DNA of 64,000 bases from Tipula vernalis. Lineage: Eukaryota > Arthropoda > Insecta > Diptera > Tipulidae. The DNA lies in NCBI GenBank assembly GCA_958295665.1, contig OY282560.1:269057315-269121314 (forward strand). The letters run 5' to 3'. Each line of letters starts with the position of its first letter. Position 1 is the stretch's first letter. This document shows positions 44,881 through 56,059 of the stretch, one piece after another. Both the position numbers and the translations under genes were made by a program. Below the pieces are notes generated by a model, which worked only from the letters and a program-made list of their open reading frames with translations, made no database searches and had not been told where the DNA came from.

Positions 44881-45239
44881 TTTTTTTTTTTTTAATCTAT
44901 GCAATCTTTTTCTGGGGCTCAAGGCACTCCCAACTCTTTCGCAGTTAATTTGACCGTCCTACTTTACGCAGTAGTAGCCAAATCGAGGACGTACGGCTAT
45001 AGACCCGCTTTGTATAAACCACCTGCATATTGCCAACCTATAGTGCTGACATGAATGGTGGGTCAGCCCATGGATTCTGCACTCTCAACAGGGGGTCATA
45101 GATGTGTTCATCGTCATCACCGATCGTAATCAGATGATGAAAAATCCCTTTTGCATCCCGCCTCTATCGGGATTCGAACCCGGTACCTCCCGATCCAAAC
45201 GCCGCAGCTTTAATCACTGCGCCGTTTGCTCGGTGACCC
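44881..45239 (-). mobile_element. tRNA-derived SINE with target duplications
   Basis: Read on the minus strand from 45239: a tRNA-like head with A box-like sequence (GCGCAGTGATTAA, about 45223-45211) and an exact B box (GGGTTCGAATCCC, 45181-45169). About 250 bp of body and a poly-A tail follow (the T-run at 44881-44893 on the plus strand). AAAATGTT occurs directly at both ends (44873-44880 and 45240-45247), an 8-bp target duplication. The head probably derives from a tRNA. It would be mobilised by a LINE in trans. Confidence 0.88.
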
Positions 45240-45247
45240 AAAATGTT

Positions 45248-48159
45248 AATCAAATTTATTAATTTCAAACGATGTTAAGTGGACTGTATTCACTATCTTT
45301 AATTTTTAGTTTTAAAAATTACTAAACAACACTTTCCTTTTTCTTTTTCCTTTATTTGTTATAAAATAAACTTTTTACAAAAATACTTTTACACTTTATT
45401 TTATTGTGGTCGCGTTCGTTACCAGAAGAAAAACAGATACAAAAAAAAGTGCGTAAAAGAACATGTTGCCAGTTTTACAAAAGGTTTAAAACATTATGGT
45501 TAAGTGTTGTCACATTTCATTTTTTTTACACTGTTACTTTAAAAACTTACTAGAATATTGTTCGGAATTGAATTGATTAACAGATACGAAAGGGGTATAC
45601 TATATTTTAATATAATTAAATTCGACTTAATGTAATGGAAAGTAGTTGCAAAATTGGTTTATATTACTTGAATGATCCACATCATCCAACTAGTTTCCCT
45701 GCTATGCGTGTTATGTTTCAGCCGGCAGAAAGTACGCCGGCAGCCTCGAACAAGTAAGAAGACCACACAATACTCATTAAAAAGCAACGTACAATTTCAG
45801 TAATTGCCGCATTATGTAATATGCTTAATAAACCAAATTTAATCCACTTGATACAACAAAAATATGTACCGAAACGTCGTTTTGTTGAAAACAAAATCAA
45901 TAATACATTTTCACTTTGATGTTAAATATCACAAAAATTCGGTGTATACCTCTCTTTACTTTGTTGGATTCTTTCATCTTTCGACGAAGAAAAATCCATT
46001 AATATTTTTTTTTTTTTTTAGAATAAATATCGAAGACGTGCTATTTAATTACTCTTAATTATCAATATACCGAGTATACTATACTATAAAACAACGATGA
46101 ATATAACAAAAATGTTCAACTTTTTGATTAATTTTCATTTTATACTTCCATATTCTAAACTGTGTATGTGTGTTATATAGAAAACCCAGCCATAAAAACC
46201 GAGAATTTTTTTATACGAGTATAATTGAAAAAATGGAATTCAGGGGTAAGCGGATTCCTTATGTATATTTCATTTTTTTTTTTTTTTTAAATTTTATTAT
46301 ACATATTTTATTACATCAAACGGAAATGATTTAATATGTCTTAAATATTAATGATTGATGTCATAATGAAAACATTAATTTTCCTGTCTTTTTCATAACA
46401 ATTTTTATTTTATTTAAGTAATCGTTTTTAATTTGTTATCTCTAAAGAAATACAAAAACAACGTATATTGTTTTTTAAGTCTATTGGTCTAACCATTAAT
46501 AATAATACCAAGTAACACAAACATTTTGTTTTGTTAGAATTAGTTAATAAAAATGACCTTTCCAAAAGATTAAAAATACCCTAAATAAACGCCAAATCAC
46601 TAAAAATTGTTTAACAAAAACGAAACGACAAAAAAAAAATCCAATTTGATCAAATATCGTGATATATCATTTTGTAAAAATATTTGTCGTATCAGATGGA
46701 ATATTAAGTTCTGGTGCAAAACACATTTTTAAGGACATACTCGTACATATTATGTAAATCTAAAAAGTAGTTCGACAAAATTGAATTTATTTAAATTATT
46801 TCATTCTTATACATATACGAACATAGCATAATGTAAAACTGTTTTGTTGGTAAATAAAAATATTCTCTATCCCCAATAAATAAATACTTTAAGAAAATTA
46901 AATTCCATGATATTAAATTCCAAAAATAATAATAATCAGCATGACGCTGATTTCTTATCGTTACAAAACAAAATAATTTTTTTGGTACATACGTAAAACT
47001 AAATTTTTAAATCTTCTTAATGATTCCAAGGAAGAGACAATTTTTTTGGTAAATTTTTAATCTTATATTTTATTTTTATAATAAACAAAATACAAATTAT
47101 CTTGAAATTATTTTGTCTCTAGTGAACTGCTACAAGGCGTATAAAATACGTAGTTTAAAATTATATTTGGTTTCGTTATTAAAAAAAAAAATGTTTCAAA
47201 CAAATGTGCAATGAATCGCTTTATTTTTAAGATTAGCAATTTACAAAGTTTAATTATTTGTTTATAACTTTTTGATTGCAATCGAATAAAATGTTGTTTG
47301 GTTTATTTTATTTTTATTTTTGTTTTTTTTTGCTTGGCTGATTATGTAGGAAGGATTTAATTGGGTAATTTTTTGAAATTGCAATAAAAATGAGATTAAA
47401 TATCGTGGCGTCGTTGACAATGTAAATATTTTGTAGAATCAATGTACAGCGTATTTAGTTTCAGTGTGTAAACTACAATGCGAATTGTTGAAACGTAAAT
47501 TTGACACGGTTTTTGATTTTAAAACTTATGTACAAATGTCGAGATTTTTTGTTTTAATATTCTGTTTTTTAAATAAAAATTTTCTCCCAAAAAAACAAAA
47601 ACCCACAGGCTGATATCCGAGACACGACTAACGTAGGACTACGTAAAAATGAGACAACTTTTAAAAATTAAAAACATCTAGTAAAAAATCAACATACCAT
47701 TCATGACTCAATCTAAAGTTGGTTTTCAGTATAAGATTATGGTAATCTAGGCCAAGGTTCAAAGTTCAACCCCGATAAAAGTAAGACAAGTCTTAACAGA
47801 TGTTAAACTGAAACTGTATTAGATTATGTACCTGTACGCATATTGGAGATTGTAACAATTTTTTTTTCAAAATGGTTATAGTCAAATTTCTCCATAATAA
47901 TTGAATTTTTTTTTGAATTGATGATTTTTATTAATTATGGATTGATTTTGGTGCATTTTCGTTTCTGGATTCTTTTCTATTCGACGATTCTTCTTCGAAG
48001 AAGAGAGAAAAAAGAATCCAGAAACTCAGTTCGTAATTTGTGCTAAAACATATTCCAATTATCAAACACACAGTGAGTAAAAATGATTCTGAATTGATGA
48101 TTTAGATTAAAACGTTGATTTATTTTTTTAGATTTATTAAAAACTTTAGGCTGAATAAA
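45248..48159. other. Long AT-rich stretch, no gene recognised
   Basis: Dominated by homopolymer and AT-rich sequence. An imperfect hairpin of GTTTCTGGATTCTTTT and its complement lies at about 47961-48025, with TTCTTCTTCGAAGAAG at its centre. A few 60-codon frames have no motif. Confidence 0.5.
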
Positions 48160-48665
48160 GCTGCGTTCAAATACACTTGGGTGCAAAAAATTCGCACAAT
48201 CCCATCGAACATTTAAGGGACGACCTGAAAAACGGGTTCGAGACAGAGATGTTGTTTCAACGAGTCTCCAGGAGCTGCAACAGGCGATCGCAGAGGAATG
48301 GGAGGCGATATCTCAAGATTTGGTGAAATCGATGAAACATCGAAGGGAGCTGTCATTCGGGCTAGGGGAGGGAATACGTCTTATTAATAAAAATGTTTTT
48401 TTGCTGATTTCCATGTTTCAATTCGATTTTTACCACTAATTTTCATGCTGATAAATTCATAAAAATCGTGTGCTTCAGATGTTGACCCCAAAAGTCACTT
48501 TGTTGACACAGTATAAGTACAAAAAGGTACCACTGGATAGGTGTTGAAATAGACTTTGAATCTGCATTCAAGAAAATTAAACAAACATTGGATTTTTTGA
48601 TATTTTTGAAATTTTGGTGAAAATTTATCAATGCGCGAATTTTTTGAACCCACGTGTATGTTTTA
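48160..48665 (+). mobile_element. Tc1-like deletion derivative
   Basis: Left end ACACTTGGGTGCAAAAAATT (48173-48192) is matched by the inverted right end AATTTTTTGAACCCACGTGT (48639-48658). The left end runs directly into the last 60 or so codons of a Tc1-type transposase. These read NPIEHL (the DDE Glu) and, after a 1-base slip, RVRDRDVVSTSLQELQQAI, then EEWEAISQDLVKSMKHRRE. The rest of the gene is deleted. The remaining interior (48440-48630) is 5'-type flank. Confidence 0.72.
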
Positions 48666-48689
48666 GCAGAATTAAAAACCAAATTACCA

Positions 48690-49526
48690 GTAGTGATAAA
48701 GTCATCGTCTCTCACGCCAGAATTTAAACTTGCGGCAATATTACATTTTTAGCTGAAGGCGGCTACCACAATGGTGTTGGCCAGGATTTTTTTGTAGGGG
48801 TGGCACAACCAACGGTTTCTGTGGTTTTAAACGAAGTTCTGGGAATTTTAGAAGAGATTTTATGTCCAAAATGGATAAATCTTCAAATGACGGGGGCTGA
48901 GAAAACCGAAGCTAGACACTACTTTTTCGAAAAATCAAAAAATCCTGGTATTGTTATGTGTATAGATGGGACCCACATAAAAATTGCCAAGCCATCAGGA
49001 GATAATGCTCAACTCTTTTATAATCAGAAAGGATTTTTTAGTCTGAATACGATGATAGTAAGAATGAACGTTGATTGTTTGACCACAAACAAAGAATAAG
49101 ATGTGTAGATGCTACGTATCCAGGGGCGAGTCACGACTCTTTCATTTGGGGAAAAAGCGACTCTTCAAATTATTTTAAGTCATTATACAACAATGGAGAT
49201 AGAAGCTAAAGATTACTTGGTAAGGTTACACTTTTACGTTATAAATTGAATTTTTGATGCAACGGCTTGATTTATCCTTAAAAGGCGATGCTGGTTATCC
49301 CCTGTTGCCCTGGCTTATTACGCCTTTTAGAAGTGCTGGGGTAAACACGCAAAAAAACTGATTCAACAAGAGCCATAGCTCCGGCCGTAACATAATCGAT
49401 CGCACAATAGGCGTATGGAAGAATTGGTGTAGATGTCTGCTGGCCCGCCACTTACACTATTCTCCAGAAAAAGCTGTCATGATTTTTTTCGTTCTGTCTT
49501 TTGTCTTCTGCCAGCCGCTGTTGTAA
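48690..49526 (+). pseudogene. Second PIF/Harbinger transposase, decayed
   Basis: Pieces in order: LTPEFKLAAILHF (about 48710-48750), AEGGYHNGVGQDFFVGVAQPT (about 48753-48815), LCPKWINLQM, CIDGTHIKIAKPSGD (first Asp, about 48960-49004), FFSLNTMIV, and after a slip VDATYPGASHDSFIWGKS. Next come a likely intron at about 49217-49285, GDAGYPLLPWLITPF (second Asp, about 49287-49330), and NKSHSSGRNIIDRTIGVWKN, where the catalytic Glu of the usual VERTIG is Asp. The last part (CRCLLARHLHYSPEKA) ends in TAA at 49524-49526. Frameshifts and a TGA near 49360 inactivate it. It pairs with the minus-strand ORF to its right. Confidence 0.83.
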
Positions 49527-49584
49527 AATTTCTTGTTTGTTTTTTGATGATCAGCAAGTCTATCAATTGCTCTGTATATTTTTT

Positions 49585-50100
49585 TTAATTAAAAATCATT
49601 TCTGCAGATCGCTCATTTTGCGTCTTAATAAATGTATCAATATTATCACATAATTTTTGTTGAATATTTATTTGTTTTTCTAACAGTTTTAAAGATGTTG
49701 GCCCTTTGTACCGTGGAACTTTTGCTTGATTTGGATTTTTATTTGGGAGAGGTAATTCGGGATTGTCTTCGGATAATTCGGACAACGGTATTTCCAAAGA
49801 AGCACTCAAATGTTCCAAGTTCGGTATCGACGTGTTCGAGTTTCCGCTGCTGGTGTCGTTATACGTTCGCTTACGTGGAACTCCAAACTTCTGCGTATTA
49901 GCCACTCCATCGACACTATCCCTTAAACAAATTAGCTGGATAACCTCCTCCTGCAAAGACGTGAATATAAATTGTGTGTTTTTACCGCCACCGGTACCGG
50001 TAAGCTCACGTTTGTTATGGGCCAATTTTTTTCTTAGCGACGATTTATGATCACTCCATACCTAAGTTTATAGCTTGAACTCCTACCATTTTCAAAAATT
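49585..50100 (-). pseudogene. Harbinger accessory protein (Myb/SANT-like)
   Basis: A 146-codon minus-strand frame, extended upstream to about 50080 by WSDHKSSLRKK. The run W-S-D-H-K-S-S-L-R-K-K-L-A-H-N-K and TGTGGG is the end of the Myb/SANT-like domain of Harbinger partner proteins. A Ser/Asn/Pro-rich linker and a helical tail follow (LLEKQINIQQKLCDNIDTF). The partner protein binds DNA and helps the transposase. The frame downstream of the Myb domain is open, but the start of the domain is not readable. Confidence 0.75.
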
Positions 50101-51544
50101 GAGCGCGGTTTGTTGTACGTTTTCCTAATCAAAATATTTTCATTTTTGTAATTATAAATAAAATTATTTGGCAATTTAATTATAATTATATTTTTTTTTT
50201 TGTAATTCACAACTTACGTTTTGTTAGTGTTATTTTCCATTATAAAATAAAACGTCTAACACTACACAGTTTGAAATCCGCATTAAATTTGATGCGTATT
50301 TACAATGACAGTTTTGATATGGAGTGTGATTCACCTTCGAATTCAATAATATCAAATTTTTGCACTGCATTATCGTCATTCGTTCACTTTTCATTCGACG
50401 TATTCAATAATACGTTAAACGTCAAATTCGAATAAAATTTCCTTCGCGGTCAATCCGGCGAGTTGTATAATCGGGGTGATTTTTACGGCAATGTTAGTCA
50501 TTCATTTATATTTAAAATACGTAATTTTAACGGCCAATTTGCCACGGCATAACGGAGACACAGTACCATAATGTGCTACTGAACAGTTATATAGAGATGT
50601 TACCCGAATTAATTGTATGATTAGTTCAAGTTTAGAGTAACTAAACTAAACTAAATTTTGCTGAGTAGCTTTTCTAGGGTCAATGCGCAATAAAAATTCT
50701 AAATATTAGACCTTCTTATGAAGTTCACGTGAAGTATTTGCTAAATTATTTCTAAAACAAGTTAGGACCATTGTATGAAAATTTTCACGAATTTGAGCAG
50801 AAGCGTGAAATTTTTCCTATTCCTAAATATTTGCGAGTGTATTAGTGTAAATAATGTACAAAATTCATTTTAATTGGGCATTTTAATGGTGGTTTTAGTT
50901 TTATCGGTTAATACGTTTATTATTTATTTATTTATAGTATTTTACTAATTATTTAGTATTAAAAAGAAAAGCACACATGGAAACAAAGTACATAATCGGA
51001 ACAAGAAAATAATGAAGTTGCTTCCATTAGGCATAAAACCTCTTAAATTTTTTCAAACAATTTCCACCTCATGCTTACATATTCTATTTTGAGCAGTAGC
51101 TCATTTACAATACATATTCTATTTTGAGCAGTAGCTCATTTACAATAAAATGTACAGCAAACGACAGCATAACAACGTTAATAAAAATAATTTAAGAAAC
51201 TACGAATTGCCCATCAATCATGCCACTAGCAAAATGTTGACTTAAATAATCCTGTCAATCATAACCTCTCGAATTCCAAAGGGAAACTCCCCTAACATAA
51301 AAGGATTTGCTTAAAGGCCTACAACAATTTTTGGCCGGAATAAGGAGGAAGTTAGAGGAGTGAAACCTACTAACCAGCAATTTCCTATAAAGATAACAAG
51401 GCCCCTTAGTTTTGAGAAGTTTAAAAATCAAAAAACAAACACACAAATTATTTTCCAATGTTATTGTGGCATTTCAATTTTATAGTTTCCTGTTTTCCCT
51501 AAGAAGATCTCAATTAAGAAACAAAACTATTTTGAGTTACAATA
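50101..51544. other. No gene seen; small tandem duplication
   Basis: AT-rich. A 35-bp unit (CATATTCTATTTTGAGCAGT...) occurs twice at 51078-51147. A sequence at about 50380-50440 has several CGTATT/AATACG-type inverted bits but no clear TIR. Confidence 0.5.
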
Positions 51545-52240
51545 TAGGATTGAACATTTCGGAAGTCACTTCCACTACGGTTGTACATCGATTTTTCCAA
51601 AAACAATTTCTACTGTTCCTGAAAAGCGTGCATTCTAATGGGTACCAATTATGAGTTACTGTAGATCTACTCTAATGTAAAACCATACAGATTTTCCGAA
51701 ATCTAGGAAACCAGGTAGTTTGAACATTTCTGAATTCGCTTCCACTATGGTACTATGGCGCGCATTCTAACGGGAATCAATTATGAGTTACTGTAGATCT
51801 GTTCCTGAAAAGCGCGCATTCTAAGGAGAACCAATTATGAGTTACTGTAAACTTACTCTAAAGGAATGCGCTCTTTTCAGGAACAGCAGAAAAATTTTGG
51901 AAAAATCGATATACAACCATAGTAGTCACAGTGGTCTGGCAAGGCAGTAAAGTTTGGCCACCATGACCCGCCCGGGCAACAGACAAATTATGTTCCTTGG
52001 ACCTTGAGAACTTCGAAAATTACCCTCCCCCCCCCTCCCCCGAAATCGCCGCTGATCCTTTTTTACTCTTTTCCATACTTTTTGCGTGCTGAGAAAATGC
52101 GAAAATTTCAATGATTTCGGGAATTAAAAGCGCGCTGAAATTTCCGCGTGTGCGTGTCCGGGAGTGACATTAACGGGTATATACTCAAGTCTCTAGGTAC
52201 GGGGACTCGTCTTACATGTATGTGTGTGAGTGAACGTGTG
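51545..52240 (+). repeat. Left TIR, rearranged
   Basis: It contains a first TIR segment (51545-51690), a second partial copy (from about 51715, TTTGAACATTTCTGAATTCGC), an inverted copy making a hairpin (CTGTTCCTGAAAAGCGCGC / its complement, 51799-51888), an unrelated GC-rich piece, and the inner TIR block (52128-52240). Confidence 0.8.
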
Positions 52241-52496
52241 TGTGTGGGTGTGATTGTGTGTATGAACCATTTATGCGCTTTCAGATAGAATTCAAGAAGT
52301 CACACTGTATTTTTATGATAGTTTCTTTAATGAAGACGTGTGTATGTGTGTGTGAGCGCTCAAATCGAGTTTTCACAACAAAAACAATTTTCGCGTTTTC
52401 CAAGTTAGTCGTGCGTGAAATATCATCCACTTCACATCTTGAATATCACTTCTAACATTTATAAGTCTTAATTTTCTATTTTATATTTTGTGAAAC

Positions 52497-54648
52497 ATGG
52501 GCACTAAATGCGATCACAAATGCAATCATAGCGAAAACCGAAGGAAAACTTGTGCACCTTGTCGTCGGAAAATTGTTTTAAGTGGTAGAACATTGGAGTA
52601 TTTTCGAATAACGCCATGTCGCGAGGAGCAGATAGAAAGTCGTATAAATGTGAATTTTCGATTGTCCGATCCTCGATTTCCGACTAGTATCTGTGTGAAT
52701 TGTCGAAGAATTCTAGAAGAAAACTTACATCCAGAGAGCGCGGAGATCTCAAGCCGATCATTCAAAATCATGCCCAACTATGAAGATATTATTTTGCTCA
52801 AAAATACAAGATACGGGGTGAATCAAGTGTTGTTTCTTGTGAATGTAATATATGCCAAACTGCACATTGTAAAGGTGACAAAAAAAGAAGGATAGGTGTA
52901 CCAATAATCTGAAAATGACATGTATGCTCAAAAATCTCCTGAAGTAACTGAAACTAAAGTAATGCGTGCGCCGGTAGAAAAATCCGGTTCGACTTTTAAA
53001 ATTTGTAATATTTGCTTCCAACGTACTGGTAGAGGCATCAGAAATGTGTGCTGGTCAAAAAGTAAGCCCGCTCGTAAGAGAGTTAATATTGAAAAGTTTG
53101 TTGAAACTCTTCCTGCAACACAATAAGAATAGTTTTGTACGTCACTGGTGTCCAAAAAAATGCAGGCCACCGATAATAAGACCATGGTGAAAATGAGTAC
53201 GGGAGGACGCAAAAGCAGAGATCGGAACAAGCAAGTTCAGGTACTTCTGGTAGACAGATGAAAAAATTATACACTTTCATTAGAAAGAATATCGGTCGAA
53301 AATCGGTTCCTAGCAATTATTTAGCAGAAGCGTCAAAAAAATCCAAGGCATCAGATGACGTATATAAAAGTACTATTTTGAGTTTCGAAGTCGATAAAAA
53401 TATAAATAAACAAGAAAGACCAGTAGTGTGGGCCGATGCCGAAGAAATATTAGAATGTGTTTTAGTAAGAAGAAATTTAATTGGCAATTACGTTATTAAA
53501 GTTATGGCTGACGGGGTCAAGGCTTCTTCAAGATTTGTGTGACTATTCTTCCAGAAGATTATCTATGTGTAGATTCAGATGATGGTTCTAAAAAACAAAA
53601 ATTAGACTCAAACAACAATGAAGGGAAGTTAACAGGAATTCACAAGTTGATAATGTTGGGTATCGTCCCCCTAATCAGTGAAACTTATGGTAACGTGAAA
53701 ATTTTATTTGATTTGATTAGAATAAATTCTATTCCATTCAAATTCTTGTCAGATTTCAAGCTTCTTCTGCTAGTAAACGGTCAACAAACGGCTATATCGA
53801 GCTTTCCTTGCCCATATTGTTTCGTGCGTCTTCAAGATGTCAGGAGTCGAAAAGAACTAGATATTGGGAAATTAAACAATGAGCGTGAATTAGACTTAAG
53901 CGATGTTTCTTACTCATTAGAGCAAGATCTTTTTAGACTAAAAACTTACGGAGATTTAGAATCAGACTACTAGAAATTCGTTTCACTTGGCAGTATTAAG
54001 AAACAGGCCTCAAGGAGTAATAGTACAATAAATAAGCCGCTTTTTACCGAAGAATCGATTGTTTCAGTCTTGGAAAAATGCGTTCTCTCAGAGCTTCATA
54101 TTCTACAAGGGTTTGTAAATCACTTGTTCTGGGACGGGCTCATACCTTTGCTAGGCAGGGATAAGGCCATATTATGGCATCAGGGGCTCAAGTTGATATC
54201 CAAAAACTATCACGGAGAAGATTTTGAAGGGAACGCCTGTAGGAAGCTTCTTAAGGAACCAGAAAAATTGTTCGATAAAGAAATTAGTCGAGCAATTGGT
54301 GGTGAATTAATCATGATACCCTACGTTTCTGCTATTCAAGCAAAGAACAAAATTGTAGAAGCTTGTTTCAGTATCAGGAAAAATGAAGAAAATTTGTCAA
54401 AATATATAGATGAATTGAGAAAAACGGTCCTGGCAACTGGAATAAGTGAGACCTTAAAGATTGAAGAAAGCCTTAGTTTTCTAAGGGAAGGCCACGGATT
54501 CGGTCTCTGGTCCGAGCAAGCGGGCGAGTCAGTTCATCATGAATTTTTGAAATTCTGGAATCAATGGAAGATCAACAATATTTTGGACCCACAATACTCC
54601 CAGAGATTGAGATCAGCAGTGGTAGAATTTTCCTCAAAACACATTTAA
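52497..54648 (+). pseudogene. RAG1-N-terminal-like / DDE-type transposase, broken
   Basis: From the ATG at 52497 the frame begins with Cys pairs (CDHKC, CAPC) and a FRITPCREEQ region, then FPTSICVNCRRIL. After a slip near 52830 it reads CECNICQTAHCKG, then ICNICFQRTGRGIRNVC (about 53005-53055), and TGGRKSRDRNKQ (about 53194-53230). This order, C-x2-C, CVNC, CxxC-x3-HC and a GGR segment, parallels the RAG1 N-terminal zinc region and nonamer-binding GGRPR motif. The later part shows KVMADGVKASSRFV, KFLSDFKLLLLVNG, a CPYC pair, and SEQAGESVHHEFLKFWNQWK, which could supply D, D and E of a DDE nuclease. Lesions: slips near 52830, 53240 and 53540, and stops at 53124, 53130 and 53971. The assignment is by motif order only; a distinct invertebrate transposase family is the alternative. 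Confidence 0.55.
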
Positions 54649-54869
54649 TTCGTAAGAGGCTACATTATATTATTCAGTAATATAATGCTCTTTGTACTAA
54701 CTCCAATCTGTTACAGGACTAGGAAGCTGCTGTATCCTGTTAATTTGTGCAACAGGAAGATGAATATATATTAATACTCATTTTAAGTGTTTGAATAATT
54801 GAAATTGATGGTTACTTGCATTTGTGTTAAATAGTATATATCTCATGAATTATAACAATAAACTAATTT

Positions 54870-55112
54870 TACTCACACACATACATTTAGGACGAGTCCC
54901 CGTACCTAGAGACTTGAGTGTATACCCGTTAATATCACTCCCGAACACGCACACGCGAAAATTTCTGCGCGTATGGTTTTCCTTTTGAGTAAATTCACAG
55001 TAACTCATAATCGATTTCCGTTAGAATGCGCGCTTTTTCACGAACCGCAGGAAAATTTTGGAAAATCGATATACAAACATTGTTGAAGCGAATTCAGAAA
55101 GGTTCAATCCTA
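54870..55112 (-). repeat. Right TIR
   Basis: Inverted relative to the left TIR, from ACTCACACACATACATTTAG to the end GTTCAATCCTA. Confidence 0.85.
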
Positions 55113-55819
55113 ACTGCCTGCTCTCTAATTAAATATAGGTTTCCGTTATAGTTGCTGTAAATTAGGTAAGGCCGTAAACAGTTTTAATTTTAAAATAACT
55201 AATTTTACCTGATAATTTTTTTGAGATATTTATAATTAATTTTAACGGGTGTGAAGTTTGTCCCAAAAAAAATACCATGTACGTATACAAATCCAATTAG
55301 AATTTTCAAAACTAAATATGTGTTAGTAATTCCACTGTAAAATTTAATATGTAAAGAGATAACTATACAACATTGAAAAGAGATAATATGATAAACGTAT
55401 TTTCAAATTCTGTTCATATAAGGTGTTTATTTATTATTTAAATGTGAAGTTTTACCAAAAAATATTGACGAATGGACTATGTGCTCTAGCGGAGAAAAGT
55501 GAAATATGTGATAAGTATATGGAAATATTTTCTATTTAATTTTAATTTTATTTAGTTAATATCTAATTAATTATTTTGTACTTTAAAGTGTGATTCTCGT
55601 TTACTTGATTGAACCATTTTATCGTTTTAAATGTAATCTTTATGAAACATTTATGTTTTTAGTAACATTAGCTTAATATCAAATTTCTGATATTTTTAAC
55701 AACAAATTTTTGGCATTTAAAATTATAAAATATTACGAAATGAATGAAACATACCAAAATGACATTTTAAACTGCATATTGGATTTATTAGATGCACCAT
55801 TCTTTAAAATTTTAACAGC
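55113..55819. other. No gene seen
   Basis: AT-rich spacer between the RAG1-like element and the inverted satellite unit. Confidence 0.5.
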
Positions 55820-55992
55820 CTTATGTTTCAAAGACCAATCGGGCCATAAGCCATTTTCAAACGGAGCGGATGAAAATGTTTAATAATTTTATTTGTTTGA
55901 ATAGTTTACGAATCGGTCAATATCAGATATGCTGGAGTTTGTAGGGTAATGACCATACATACCAATGATAGCCTAATGTTTCGTGAACCCAT
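55820..55992 (-). repeat. Single inverted unit of the 173-bp satellite
   Basis: The reverse complement matches the array at 57590-61516: GAAACATTAGGCTATCATT, GTATGTATGGTCATTACCC, ACTCCAGCATATCTGATATT, TTTTCATCC-type blocks and GAAAATGGCTTATGG. It has private changes and no tandem partner beyond about 10-20 bases. Confidence 0.88.
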
Positions 55993-56059
55993 TTGCTTTC
56001 CAGAATTTGTAACATTTACCATATACAAATATTTTTCGTATTAACCATTTTGATCTACA

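Larger units (their letters stand above)
51545..55112 (+). mobile_element. DNA transposon with RAG1-N-terminal-like gene, about 3.57 kb
   Basis: The ends are TAGGATTGAAC (51545) and GTTCAATCCTA (55102-55112). Right TIR sequence 54870-55112 matches, in reverse complement, left sequence 51545-51690 plus 52128-52240. The inner block (CTCAAGTCTCTAGGTACGGG and the following ACTCGTC...TGTGTGTGAGTG) is nearly perfect at 52183-52232 and its complement at 54872-54925. The left TIR has been enlarged by extra, partly inverted copies (51700-51925) and a C-rich insert (51930-52125). One gene (52497-54648) fills the interior. A target duplication was not determined. Confidence 0.82.
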
